From NCBI GenBank assembly GCA_019649035.1, contig BMAT01001706.1, positions 687,051 through 708,762 on the forward strand: a stretch of DNA of 21,712 bases, in the 5' to 3' direction. Positions within the stretch are counted from its first letter, which is position 1; the number at the start of each line of letters is the position of its first letter. Source of the DNA: Elysia marginata. Its lineage: Eukaryota > Mollusca > Gastropoda > Plakobranchidae. Shown here piece by piece: positions 1-9,711 of this stretch. The notes beneath the pieces were generated by a model. The model saw only the letters and a list, made by a program, of their open reading frames with translations, did not search any database and was not told where the DNA came from. The translations under genes were made by a program, and so were the position numbers.

Positions 1-25
1 CCCCCCCCCCCCCCCCCGAAAAAAA
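1..25. repeat. Poly-C run followed by poly-A
   Basis: The first 17 bases are all C, then one G and seven A. A C homopolymer of this length at the extreme edge suggests a contig boundary or a sequencing or assembly stop, but a genuine C tract is possible. Confidence 0.9.
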
Positions 26-928
26 GACCTACCAAGGAATCTGACGTGAGTTCTTCAGGGATTGGTTTGGTTTGCCTGGTCGCATCCCATGGTAGGTTCA
101 CTCTCTAACCAAATACTTGGTGTCTCTGCAATTATGTATCCGCTTTGTGGGATAATCATCTCATCAAATTAAAGATAAAGAGGCAAAAGTACAGCATGCT
201 GTGTGAAAGATAAGTCGCAATTTCTGGGTGCTATTTAGGTGTTGTGGTGGAAGTGTATCTCAAAGACTCAGTTTTTTAGTTTTTTTATCCCCTTACCCTT
301 TATTCTCTCTGTCTTTGTTTCTCTCTCACTCTCTTTCTCCCTCTCTCTTTCTTTATCTATTTATCTCTCCATCTATATTCGGATGTACTTATGTATTTCT
401 CGAAAATAGCAGCTTCCTATCTCTCATTCTCTTTACCTCTCTTCCGCCAAATGGAAGATAATTATTTCACTGGGTTTGTTTTCTTTTGACAGACCCCAAG
501 GGATGAAAGAGAAAAAAATAAACTAAACAAGTAAATGTATTCCGTTCAATCTCTCTCCACTGCAACGGTCATCAAGTCCAGTTTCTTCCCATGCTTAACT
601 AAGTCGTTAAGAAAACGAGAAGGCGTTTATTTCTCAAGGATTGTCTTTTTATAGCTGTTGCAAAGGGTTTTTATCGCCTAAAAATTACTATTCTTAATGT
701 GATTTTCTAGTACATTTTGAGATGCGTTTATTACATAGTGTTTCTTCATTCCTTGCAGCTAGGGAATCGAGGAAGGTTTTTTAGTATTCCCAACGAGAGA
801 GAGTTAGTATCAGCATTCCTATACAGCATCAGATAGGAAAATGAGAGGTCCTTTGACAGAGGTTAGAGTCATGCAGTAAAGTATTCTTTTAACATTAACT
901 TGTTATTGATATCATCTATTTAAGGTAA
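26..928. other. AT-rich non-coding stretch with a CT tract
   Basis: No gene is recognised. A pyrimidine-rich tract lies at 302-376, with imperfect CT, TTTC and TATC units. It gives an apparent Ser/Leu-rich open frame at 228-461 that is a translation of the repeat. The rest is AT-rich sequence without a recognisable motif. Confidence 0.7.
302..376 (+). repeat. Imperfect (CT)n pyrimidine tract
   Basis: About 75 bases almost wholly of C and T on the plus strand, made of CT, TTTC and TATC units broken by single purines. Confidence 0.85.
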
Positions 929-1412
929 AGATGATTGTCAAAAATATGAATAAGAGACTTCATTTCTTAAGTGAACTAAATTGTTTTCAAGTAGATAAGA
1001 CCCTTCTGCGCATGTTCTATAAGGCATTGGTTGAGAGTGTCATAATGTTTGCTATTGCTTGCTGGGGTGGAAATGCTCAAGAGAGTAGAAAGATGAAATG
1101 TAAACAAAATGATGAAAAGCATAAAAGAGCCTTTATGTTATTTTGAAATTCTTTATATTATATACTGCCAGAAAAAAAACTTATTAATTGTAAAAGACGC
1201 CAAGAACTCCCTGTGCAGTCAGATAAGGTACTCAGGCAGACCAGGAAGACCAATTCTTTTTAGGTGCAACACGAGCGTTATATAGGAAATCCTTCATGCC
1301 CTATGCTGTAAAACTTTTGCCATGATTTGAATTGCCTTTCTATATTTACTGGGGTACCTATGGTCTATATTCTTTGTATGTCTAAACATTTTATTTCATT
1401 TCATTTCATTTT
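929..1412 (+). mobile_element. 5'-truncated CR1/L2/Rex1-like LINE remnant
   Basis: This is the 3' end of a non-LTR retrotransposon. The C-terminal part of the reverse transcriptase is recognisable in pieces, followed by a short 3' UTR and a tail of three ATTTC units at 1393-1407, preceded by CATTTT. Short tandem tails are usual in the CR1/L2/Rex1 group. The 5' boundary falls near 929, just where the conserved block begins, as expected for abortive reverse transcription. No target-site duplication was identified. The copy is dead: it has frameshifts, internal stops and lacks the catalytic YxDD region. Clade assignment within CR1/L2/Rex1 is inference from the motif pattern. Confidence 0.8.
931..1325 (+). 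pseudogene. Decayed LINE reverse-transcriptase C-terminus
   Basis: The first 70 codons (931-1143) read KRLHFLSELNCFQVDKTLLR, then MFYKALVESVIMF and AIACWGGNA. This matches the family pattern of a KxxQRLYFLRKL block, a TLLxxFYxxxVESV block and a CWxGN block just downstream of the palm domain. Coding then shifts frame. Codons from about 1202 give SGRPGRP and LFRCNT, the counterpart of the SGR...CRTNR motif. A further shift to the frame starting at 1263 gives ALYRKSFMPYAVKLL, the counterpart of the conserved RxSFxPxAIxLLN terminus, with a stop at 1323-1325. Three frames are needed to read it, so the copy is non-functional. Part of the segment between the CWGGN and SGR blocks also looks lost or unalignable by eye. 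Confidence 0.82.
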
Positions 1413-1859
1413 AAACTTCAGCTTTGTGATTACGGTATTAGTCTCGTGGACAATTTTTTTAAAAATTTTGCCTCAGTCCTTACATGTTATGTTCGAACAA
1501 GAGACGTTTCTATGTAAATTGTAAAAGAAAACAAATAATTTAACATGTAAGTTGAGGTTTTACTTGCATACAAAAAATAAATTATGTCTTTTGATTTGCA
1601 ACTATTTTAGAGGTAAACAATAACAATTAAAAAAAAAAAGAACTTTAACATTTTTAAACGTACCTTCCCTACATGTTTTCGAAAACAATATATAAAAATC
1701 AGAGTTAGAAGAGCAAGGCATATTTTCAAAGGCTCTAACTTCGTGGTAAAGGCTAAAGCCAAGTCAAAGTTAGTCACTTTTTCCCTTCACACTGAATAGA
1801 CGTGGATACAATGAAGCCTTTAAGTGCCCTGTCCACGAAGCTTCTTGCTAATGCATTAT
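1413..1859. other. AT-rich stretch, nothing recognised
   Basis: A/T-rich sequence with short A and T runs, including a ten-base A run near 1630. The small open frame over 1327-1524 begins inside the LINE 3' UTR and is unlikely to be coding. Confidence 0.6.
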
Positions 1860-2131
1860 TAATACAGTTTCAAATTGGCCAGTCGTTGATTAATGGGAAA
1901 ATGGACCCAAGAGCCTCCCAAGTCACTGAAAATCCCATATGACTCCCAGCCAGTTAATGCGGACATGGTCAATTCAGTTTTGACCACAATGAATGGTATC
2001 GTGTGGCCACGTAGCTTTTCGTCCCCGCTAACCTGTGAAGATTTGGTTCGAAAAGCCTGCCAGAATCGATCATCTTAACCTGCGATGGATCTCTCAAAAA
2101 TTATCATCTACGTTTCCTTAAAATTCGCCCC

Positions 2132-2144
2132 AGTCCAAAGTTCA
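2132..2144 (+). promoter_or_regulatory. DR1 nuclear-receptor-like motif
   Basis: AGTCCA-A-AGTTCA is a direct repeat of two nuclear-receptor half-sites with one-base spacing, the arrangement bound by HNF4 and RXR heterodimers. A second partial match, CAAAGTCCA, lies at 2457-2465. Binding is inferred from sequence only. Confidence 0.35.
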
Positions 2145-2377
2145 TGACTTCTTCTTGATCATCTATACTTAGCCTGGGGCCCGCACTCGTCGACAATCTA
2201 TCAACCAATCTATCGAATCTTGAGGTAGCCAGGGCTGCTTAAAAATGCAGGCGTGAAAAGACAGCCGCGATGTGAGCTCATTGGAGGCCTTGGCCTGTTG
2301 GTTGGCAAAATAAACTGATTTGCTCCAGGGAACAATTGCTTGTCAAGTTCAAGATGGATCGCCTTTTGACTAATGAA

Positions 2378-2442
2378 GGCGGCAGCAGCTGCTTCCAGTG
2401 CTTGTAACAGCAGCTACAGCAGACCAGCGGCCAACAGCGGCC
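2378..2442 (+). repeat. Imperfect CAG/CGG-rich cluster
   Basis: CAG occurs repeatedly, with an AGCAGCTGCT palindrome containing an E-box (CAGCTG, 2386-2391). An 8-base direct repeat, CAGCGGCC, sits at 2425-2432 and 2435-2442. No open coding frame explains the triplets. Confidence 0.6.
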
Positions 2443-2560
2443 TGTGATTAATTTTCAAAGTCCAGTTATGCACGTACCGAGAACATCAGATAGGTTCAAG
2501 GCTCACAACAATTATAGCCTTGCCTTGGATTAACCTTGGCTTTTGAAGTCTGTTGCCACA

Positions 2561-3159
2561 AGATGTGTGTATTAATTTACTAAGCTATATTCAATTGACT
2601 CTTTGCAAGAAAGCCATGAGTCCTGAAAAAATGTATTGGGAAGACGTGACTTTAGGTCAGGTTAGCGGATAATTCTTGAGACAAGGTTTAGTTAGTCAGC
2701 AGCCCTTTTGTAATAGGTCATGCCTAGAGACTCTCTTTTTTGTTATTGACGGGCTTTTTCTGCTGTCCCATTATTAATCTTGAACTATGATCTCTATTTG
2801 GTTTTGAAATCTCTAGATAATAGTTTCGCTTTTAAACTTGATTTGCAACTCCATGGGAATATTATAGAATACTATTTAAGAACGGTAATTTCAGTTGAGT
2901 TAATTGTTTTGAGTATCGACTTTGATTTCATGAGCAATTCCCGTGCTTCAAATGTCATGTGTATCGATCTAGCACTTTCATTTCATTACAATTACCTTTA
3001 TCTATAGTCTCTGTAGTATTTAAATTTTCCAAACTTTCTTTTATCTTCACATGATAAAATCATTTTCAGCGCCAAGCTTTGGCAGAAAACTGCTACAGGA
3101 GTCTGCATCTTTCTTCGCTTTGTTCCTTTACACTAACATCGAGTAAAGGCGAAATAACA
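2561..3159. other. AT-rich stretch, nothing recognised
   Basis: T-rich DNA with one 75-codon open frame at 2780-3007 whose composition (Leu, Phe, Tyr, Ile) reflects AT richness. No motif or repeat was found that supports a function. Confidence 0.55.
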
Positions 3160-3440
3160 AAGCTAACTGGAGAAGTATTCGAGTTCCTTTTCCCCTGGCC
3201 AATAAAGCAAATCAACGATAACTAGAGAAAACATTGCCCATGGGTCAAGAACATAGATCGGGATCTGGACATTCCACAGACCCCCAGGCTTAAAGCCTAC
3301 CTGGTGCGAGGTGGCCGCGGATGTTCCCAGAATGAGTATCATCGGTGTTCTCGCCGCGCCCTGGGGAAGGCACAGTGAGTCCCTGTGGTGTTTGGGGAGA
3401 GCTGAGGTCGAGAACTCACCAATAACACGGAACAAGAGGA
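3160..3440. other. Higher-GC island with small inverted repeats
   Basis: Balanced composition, unlike the flanks. It holds AGATC-GG-GATCT at 3255-3266 and AGGCTT-A-AAGCCT at 3286-3298, the latter bracketed by CCAGG and CCTGG. The minus strand is open for 90 codons over 3163-3435, but no domain is recognisable and the plus strand shows no competing signal. It may be a conserved non-coding element or an unrecognised exon. Confidence 0.3.
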
Positions 3441-5089
3441 ATAATGGGAAAGGCAGGCGCCTGTTTCCTTCGTCACACTAATGTTTTTGCTTATTGGATT
3501 TTCTGCTTTGACGTGGGCTCTTCTACGTGATTGCCCTTTTTGCTACTGATGAATTCTTCGATATTTTAGGAATGCCCTTCTTTCAGCTTGTGTGCACCTA
3601 TCTACTACTACAAAAAAAAATTTTAATAAAGAGAGAGAGAGCAAAAAAGGGAGCCTCTAAATACGACCTCTTTGACTAGAACAAAGCGGATTCGGTGCGC
3701 TTTGGGAAAAGAGACAGTCTAAATCCGGTGACTTAAGTCGGACATCACTTTGGCAGGAGCTGGATCTCAACTCACAGGGCTTTGCGAAACTTTGGAGACA
3801 TGAAAAAAGAGTAAAAATATCAGCCTGAGGGGAATGATAATGGCTGGGTGGAATTTTTATCGGCAAATTCTTATAACTCCTGCTTTTTATCAAGGACTTA
3901 TGTCAAACAAACTTAAACAAATTGCTATAAAGCCTACCAGTTCCCAGTAACTCTGGCTTGCTTTAAAAGGACCGCTCTGATAAAAAAAACACATAAGAGG
4001 TAAAGGAAATTTCATATTCAAGCAGTCAAAAACTCCGTCAAAATGAAAGTGGCACAATTTTCTCAACCTTCTTGCCAGAACCTTTCATAAGATCATTCTT
4101 TTTTTTCACCTTTATCAGCAAGATGAAAAGGTGTTAGTTTTGTGAAGTTAATGTAATTACTGTTAAGATGGCCTTCTTACCTTAATTCAGACAAACAAGG
4201 TTAATCCCTTGAAAAATTGGCTTCATGATATAACAAATTTTAAAGAAATTCGTGTATTTATGTTTTTCGAGGAAAACCTCGCTGGATCACCAAGATATTA
4301 CCAACTAACGAGATAAGGACGTTGGATAAGGCCGCGGCTTCGTTCTTATCCTTTAATCTGACATTAATGGCAAATTCTTATTAGCATAACGTGCTAAGAG
4401 GTGTTCTTGAAAGAAAAAAAACCGAAGTAGTTCTAATACCTTAGCTGTAGTCCTCAGACGTCTCACGATGATTATATGGCAAAATAAACAAACATTAAGT
4501 ACCCCGAGAGGATCTTTGGCATAATTCAATTTGATGAAAGCCTCTTCAGATATAAAATGTAATTTAAAGATGAAAGAGAAGAGGACGAATCTGCAATCAA
4601 CAAATGGGGTTTCATCTAAAGTTCAAGTGCAAAGTTGTTGGACGTTACCGGTAGGACTTCCTAATCTCAGCTGCCCAAAATGTAATTACTGTGTGTTTGT
4701 TTAAAACAACTGCTGCACGTCGTTCGAGAAAAAAACTTGTGTTTGCTCAATAATTTCCCGCTTTTATGCTGATGTTTTATTAGAAAACAGATTAAAACAA
4801 ACAACTGTTGTGAAAGATTGAAGCCTCTTCGTCTCTGAATACGAAACGCCTGAGATTTTATGTTGCCCTCACCATAATTATGGTATTTCAAATTTCTACT
4901 CTTGTGAAAACTTCTACTCACAATCGACTTGAAAGAAGAACTAATATATAAGAAATGATGGGGAGATGAATGAACCATGAAAAAGGAAGAGAAAAGATTG
5001 CCTGAATTCAAGTCGGAGGCAGCAGATTGAAAAGGATAAAACCACGAAGGCTAAGGCAAGCTGAGTAGCACTGAAGAAAAGGGGAGAGA
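3441..5089. other. Non-coding stretch with minor hairpins
   Basis: No gene is recognised. A GA run lies at 3631-3641 after an A run. A small hairpin occurs at 4107-4133 (CACCTTTATC paired with GAT-GA-AAAGGTG, two-base bulge, five-base loop). CGAGG-AAAA-CCTCG is at 4268-4281, and GGATAAG/CTTATCC with a 14-base loop is at 4324-4351. Stems of this size are expected several times by chance in a window this long. Open frames at 3657-3893 and 4667-5011 on the minus strand show no domain. Confidence 0.5.
3631..3641 (+). repeat. Short (GA)n
   Basis: Eleven bases of perfect GA repeat downstream of a nine-base A run. Confidence 0.9.
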
Positions 5090-5193
5090 ACTGGGTGGAA
5101 ATGTGCCGCCTCAGGTCGTCTTCGGCTTCTTCTAACTCCCATAACACATAGATCGGGCCGGGCCTATAATTTTCCCTCCCGTTTCCCTCTTAG

Positions 5194-5595
5194 CGTACAT
5201 GTTGCCATGGTAACCAAGACGGTTTTTATTCTTCATTTCCACCTCAGGCATCGATTAATAAAGTGTCAGGATTTAGTTTCAGAAGCTTTCTTGTTTTTCT
5301 GAACGTTCACTTCTTCCTCATTTCAATCTTGTGTTCTATATTGGTTATTCTGCCGAGGGATATAATTAAATGGTTTATGAAGAAAGTTTTTTTAAAAAAG
5401 AGATGTATCCACGAATCTGTTAATCACAAGCCTGAGTTAGGGCGGTGTCTTACTAACTTAACTGACGTGTCACATTGCCGCTTGTATGAGTCAAAAAGAT
5501 CACCTTCCACGTCAAGACATAGCCTGGTACCTAGACCACAAGATGAGACGTCAGTCGTAATTCATTGTGTTTATCAATACTGTTATATTTACTAG
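5194..5595 (+). other. Open frame of unknown status
   Basis: The frame is open for about 133 codons stop to stop, but the first ATG is near the middle. The N-terminal half contains one strongly hydrophobic, membrane-like segment ending before PRDIIKWFMKK. The C-terminal half is hydrophilic, with several Cys and basic residues, and no family is recognised. Part of the hydrophobic stretch is simply T-rich DNA. It could be a chance frame, a decayed gene, or an exon with unseen boundaries. A coding role is not favoured. Confidence 0.12.
5201..5214. promoter_or_regulatory. X-box (RFX binding motif)
   Basis: GTTGCCATGGTAAC matches the palindromic X-box consensus GTTNCCATGGNAAC bound by RFX transcription factors, which in animals commonly sits in promoters of ciliary genes. 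It lies in a GC-richer segment (5090-5260) between AT-rich flanks. A minus-strand frame that is open through the neighbouring segment encodes an acidic and basic helix-like stretch (LWELEEAEDDLRR), but it has no in-frame ATG. On the plus side a frame is open from 5194 to 5595, also without an early ATG. No transcription start can be placed. The motif is clear; its function is inferred. Confidence 0.55.
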
Positions 5596-6058
5596 TATTG
5601 GTGGAGTTTTTTTTAATTGAGTGGGATTGCGTTATATTTTAACTTGTAAAGAAAATATAGTAGGTAAATGTTTCACAGATTGGGATCCTAGAGTTATGGT
5701 TTGAATCTGAATGCAAAAACAAACTAGTTCTTTAATCGGTTGCTCAATTCAAAAATCTGGCTAGAAATGCCGTCGATTCAGTGTGATAGCTGCGCTAACT
5801 GTCTCACGATCGCATATCTAGGTAATTTTTCAACAATATAACTTTCGTCTTCTCCTCCTTTATCTTTAAGGTTCAGAATGATTCTGAATATTTTCAACAC
5901 CAGGGCATTCTTTCTCTGAGGCCAATCTTGAAAAGAAAAGACGGTTGCCGTAGACGAAAGTATTTTAGGTGTGTCTAGAATTCTCAATACATTGAGAATC
6001 ACCGCAATCACAGATAAGCAAAGAAGGATAAAAGTAAGGCCATTAAAAAGATCAACGT
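5596..6058. other. Non-coding stretch, nothing recognised
   Basis: Mixed AT-rich DNA. A minus-strand frame is open from about 6269 down to 5778 for 163 codons, but it starts at TTG and its middle is a translation of the GA tract at 6059-6137. It was not accepted as a gene. Confidence 0.5.
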
Positions 6059-6137
6059 GAGAAAGACCAGAGAGAGACATAGAGAGAGATAGACAAAGAG
6101 AGAGAGAGAGGCAGACAGGGAGAAATAAAGAGAAAGC
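6059..6137 (+). repeat. Imperfect (GA)n purine tract
   Basis: About 79 bases of GA, GACA and GATA units on the plus strand. It gives an artefactual Ser/Leu-rich frame on the minus strand. Confidence 0.9.
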
Positions 6138-6819
6138 ATCTGTCCATAAACACCACGCGGCAGGCCGCTTGTCATTATTGCTGTGATTTGCGACATAGGC
6201 CGACATATATTCAGAGTGCAGAGGCCTTTGACCAGCGGTCACCGACCACAGCGTAGCTAGTAAATCCAATACTCTTCTCGCCCTTACACAGAGGTTTAGG
6301 TTGGCTGGTTGTGAAGAAGGATAAAATTATAAGACTTAAGAAAGCAAATGAAGGAGATTGAAAGAAACAGATAGAAAGAGAGGGACATCTGCGAAGGGAG
6401 TTTATATGAGTTCAGAGAAAAGGATGGAAGAAACTTAAAAGTGTAAAAGAGAGTAACGGACTTGTGTGAGGGTAGATTTTATGACTTTATGGGATGAATA
6501 AAGTAAGACATCTAAAAGCTAGGGAATCCTATTAGATTGCTTTTTATTCGAGTTAATCCTGCACATCAAACGAATTCTCTCGGGATGGGAAACTGTGAGG
6601 TAAAAAACTGATAAAACAGATCCAAATTTAAAGCCACCGATATAAATGTTATTTCATTAAAGAAATTTCCTCGTAAAAAGAAACTTCAAAGAAAAGAAAA
6701 GTGAAAAGAATAAATTTGTGCAGTAAAGCAGAAAAAAATACAAAAACTTCAAGGAAGGCACAAAATATGTAGGTCGAAGATACTACGACGACACTTCAGA
6801 AATGTTCTAACTACAATTT
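6138..6819. other. Purine-biased non-coding stretch
   Basis: The plus strand is A/G-rich with many short AAAG and GAAA runs. No open frame, RNA gene or repeat unit was recognised. Confidence 0.55.
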
Positions 6820-6960
6820 GGACCAGATCAGATCAGCAGTGGGCAATGGTTATTCGGTCCAAGCGCATCGATCAATCAATATTGCGCATTGGTTACGTAT
6901 ACATCAGCCGGTCCATCCTTGTGGCAGTGTCCCCTGGTAGAATGATTGACCACCACATTA

Positions 6961-6978
6961 ACAGGTGTGCCCACCTGT
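6961..6978. promoter_or_regulatory. Inverted pair of E-boxes
   Basis: ACAGGTG-TGCC-CACCTGT forms perfect 7-base arms around a 4-base spacer. Each arm carries a CAGGTG/CACCTG E-box, the type bound by Snail, ZEB and E-protein families. Confidence 0.45.
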
Positions 6979-7000
6979 CCGGTAGCTGACCAGTCCCGTG

Positions 7001-7012
7001 TGACCAAGGTCA
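7001..7012. promoter_or_regulatory. Nuclear-receptor half-site pair
   Basis: TGACC-AA-GGTCA is an everted pair of receptor half-sites with two-base spacing. The right half also reads CCAAGGTCA, close to the extended monomer site of ERR/NR5A receptors. Confidence 0.35.
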
Positions 7013-7864
7013 GAGAGCGAAGATTGAGAGTCAGACTGTGTTATCAGGTCACGCTCTGCTGGACAGATGGTGTGAAGTTCTCAATGCACATGGGAGATGG
7101 CAAAGATAAAACATATGACATGGTTATAAGCCTGTAATTATTAGGCAGATAATTTCTAGCCTCATCATTAAGCCTTATCTTGTAAAATCTTCCTGATTTT
7201 AGATCAACTATAATTATGTGCCATAAGACTTAGTGAAGGAAAAAAGGGGAGAAATACAAGGAAGAGCAGGCAAGGTGGAGGCGGGAAGATAGGAGCTTTG
7301 GGAAGCATTTATCAATGTAAGTTGTTAAAAACTTCAGAAATGAGAGGTAAAACAACGAAGATTTTTTTTCGTGTTAATTTCGCTATTCTTTATTTATTGG
7401 TATTTCTATGAATAATGTCAAGAGGCCATAGAAGAAATTTTCTGACTTCAGAGACGGTAGCTAAACAGAGAAATAATGTGTTGTGTGTGAATATGATATA
7501 ATGATGTACAATCATGAGAGTGCAGTGGCTAGAATTGATGAGGAGATACACAGAGCAAGGGAAAAGATAGACGTAAAAGGTCTAATTTGATGCCCTGGGC
7601 AACGCACAAGTTCCCACTCACTTCACTACGCTTTGCGTCATCTGAATATAGCTTGAGGGTTGGGAATGTAGGGGGAGTGGGGAGAAAATGGTAGTCTCCA
7701 TAGGGGGAAGACAGTGATGGCAAATCTTGCTGCAGGGAGATCAATGCGTTGATTAGAGGAGAGAGTTATCCCCAAAGCGGATTCGATTATCCTAATTGAC
7801 GGTTCAACCCCGGCTACAAAAGCTGCAGATCCAAGTTTAGTTCCCATACACACCCATGCAGCTA

Positions 7865-7878
7865 ACACACACACACAC
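7865..7878 (+). repeat. (AC)7 microsatellite
   Basis: Seven perfect AC units. A second short run of alternating CA and TA lies about 50 bases downstream. Confidence 0.9.
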
Positions 7879-8256
7879 CATGGTTGCCTTAGATACTTGT
7901 TCTCAAAAAACGCATGACATAAACGACGTGCACACACATATATCGTTCAGTCAGTGATATCATGATCTTACAGTTGGCAAACAATTTTGTCTTTTGCAAT
8001 TTGGCATACGCTTCGGAGGATGCCGTTTGCCAAGGTATTGTTGTCAAAGGCAGTATGCGAAACCCTGTCTTATTAAATATTACGCGAGCTTTTGTGGAAA
8101 TTTCACAGAATTGTCATTAGATCATGACACACCAGTCCTAAAGACAGTATGATAGTCATTCACTGCAGAGCTGTAAATCTATTACTATCGCCATACTTCA
8201 TTATATCAGACACAGTAAGATATATGAGAGATGAACAGTAAGATAGACCTGGACGA

Positions 8257-8670
8257 ATGCTACTTATTTCGCCACAACTGATGGAATCAACCATACAATA
8301 CCGATACGACAGACTACAGAACAGACGCCAAATTAAGCAAGTGACAACTACCGACAAGCCAGTTATAGTCACTGTCAGTAGAATATCCGGCTTGGCCCCA
8401 CTATTTCCTTGCTCCGGCTATTTTCTTCTTTTTTTGTCAGGAACTCGTTTCATAACTTCATTTATTTTCTATTTTCTTGTTCAATTGGTACATAACAGTC
8501 ACGCAGTAGTAATATATTTCAATAAAGTAACTTTTTCAGGTCATACCTGTTTTTTATCATGTATTTATATAGTTTCAGTATTTTATGTGGGACTAGCAAA
8601 GTTAATGTTGCTTCGATATCGAGAACCATACTTTCTTAGAGATTTTAAAAAAATCAAAATTTCTTTGTGA
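8257..8670 (+). other. Longest ATG-started frame outside repeats
   Basis: The frame is 137 codons with a genuine ATG and is preceded by an in-frame stop only seven codons upstream. The first 45 residues are polar (LMESTIQYRYDRLQNRRQIK), followed by two or three hydrophobic stretches and a basic tail (FLRDFKKIK). No family is recognised. The hydrophobic parts coincide with T-rich DNA, including a polypyrimidine run ending in CAG near 8441. One such frame is roughly what chance allows in 43 kb of six-frame AT-rich sequence, so it is reported only as a candidate. Confidence 0.13.
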
Positions 8671-9711
8671 AATCGGGTTTAATGTTTTCATAATCTAATG
8701 TTATGAAGTCTTTCTGCAATTTCGATGCATGAAAAAAAAATTCCTTATGTTTAGAAAGAGAACAATTACGAATACAAAGCGATCTTTTTTGTGGTTTTCG
8801 CATTCTTCATTTGCTTGTGCATGTCGTCGGTTGTACAAATACTAATTCTAACCATTCTTGAGATTATATGATGTGTAACAGTCATGAGAAAAATCATCCG
8901 GGTTATCCGCGTAACCATTTTATGCCAAAAAAAAAATAGATTACAACCTTTTATAAAACCTAGGTAGGCCTTTTCACTCTAGTATCGAGTTCTATATCAA
9001 CCTACATCGACAAAACACAATTTTGAATCGATACTGACCCAAGTGGCAAGATCATAATTGTTATTTTTTCTCTATCTCTTTTTTAAACCGTCTTTCTGGT
9101 GAAATGAGCGTCATCTCACTCTATTTTCAAGTTCTTACATAGCAAATCTCCATTATTCTAAATCACCCAGTTTGTCGACATAATGCTTGAGAAGTTTGAG
9201 CTTCAAACCGACCATCCCACATGAAAATGTGGACGAGTAATCAGGGTCTCACAGCAGGGCAATCTGCTCTTAATGTCACCGATCGGTCTAATGGTCTATC
9301 ATAACGAACGTTATATCAAGATCGAGACAAAATCTTTCACGAGTGCACTTTAAAGTGTAACTCTCCAGGTGTCCGAATTAATTTTGTGGGATGAATAAGA
9401 GCATTATGAACATTTTCAGGGTGTTAAGAAAGAATGATGTGAAATACTGTTACATAAACTGACAAAACTCAAAACATGCAGTAATGCGTTCCTCTGAAAT
9501 GCTTCTAAAACAAAACATAGGTGCTCAAAAATTGTGAAAAATTACGTATTTAAGTGCTTGTCAATTAATTGACGTAGCAAACAAAGCCCTTATTCAGTAT
9601 CATTTTGGTTACAATCAAAACAGTTACTCGCTCTGGCTAAAGGACTGTCGTAACTTAGTTTTGACAAAGGTTAAAACGCCCATTTTGACAAAACTAGCAA
9701 GGTGTCAATTA

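Larger units (their letters stand above)
1860..2560. promoter_or_regulatory. Candidate cis-regulatory island
   Basis: A 700-base block of balanced, non-repetitive composition stands out from AT-rich flanks. Motifs seen include TGATTAAT near 1887 and TGATTAATT near 2445 (homeodomain type), TGACCACA near 1980 (Runx type), AGTCCAAAGTTCA at 2132-2144 (DR1 nuclear-receptor type), AAAATAAAC near 2308 (FOX type), AACAATTG near 2331 (Sox type) and CAAAGTCCA at 2457-2465 (HNF4 type). A tandem 12-base unit, CAATCTATCAAC then CAATCTATCGAA, lies at about 2194-2217. Clustering suggests an enhancer, but single motifs of this length occur by chance. The 61-codon open frame at 1893-2078 has no recognisable domain. 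Confidence 0.3.
6820..7140. promoter_or_regulatory. Candidate regulatory island with dense motifs
   Basis: High-complexity sequence between A-rich flanks. Motifs in order: AATCAATA at 6874-6881 inside ATCAATCAATA (Onecut/Pbx type), an inverted CCAAT box at 6888-6892, TACGTA at 6894-6899, an inverted pair of E-boxes at 6961-6978, and TGACC-AA-GGTCA at 7001-7012. A further AGGTCA half-site lies near 7047. An open frame of 63 codons at 6946-7137 shows no domain and starts inside the motif cluster. The grouping is suggestive of an enhancer but untested. Confidence 0.35.
7141..9701. other. Long non-coding stretch
   Basis: No confident gene. It contains a CA repeat (7865-7878) and an isolated Pol III B-box-like GGTTCAACCCC at 7801-7811 without a tRNA fold. 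An ATG-started frame lies at 8257-8670. The remainder (8671-9700) is AT-rich with A and T runs and no recognisable feature. Minus-strand frames over 7529-7937 have no domain. Confidence 0.5.

Noticed and set aside
3255-3304. Small palindromes suggesting a transposon terminus
   Set aside because: Arms of 5-6 bases are expected many times by chance and no target-site duplication or partner terminus was seen.
4107-4351. Three short hairpins as a possible terminator or ncRNA
   Set aside because: Stem lengths of 5-10 pairs are within chance expectation, they are not regularly spaced, and bacterial-type terminators are not expected in this genome.
5778-6269. 163-codon minus-strand frame, the longest in the window
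   Set aside because: It starts at TTG, its middle is the GA tract read as Ser/Leu, and no domain is visible in the remaining parts.
7714-7815. Possible tRNA or tRNA-derived SINE around a B-box-like GGTTCAACCCC
   Set aside because: The T-arm pairs only partly, no correctly spaced A box was found, and the would-be acceptor stem has no complementary 5' strand.
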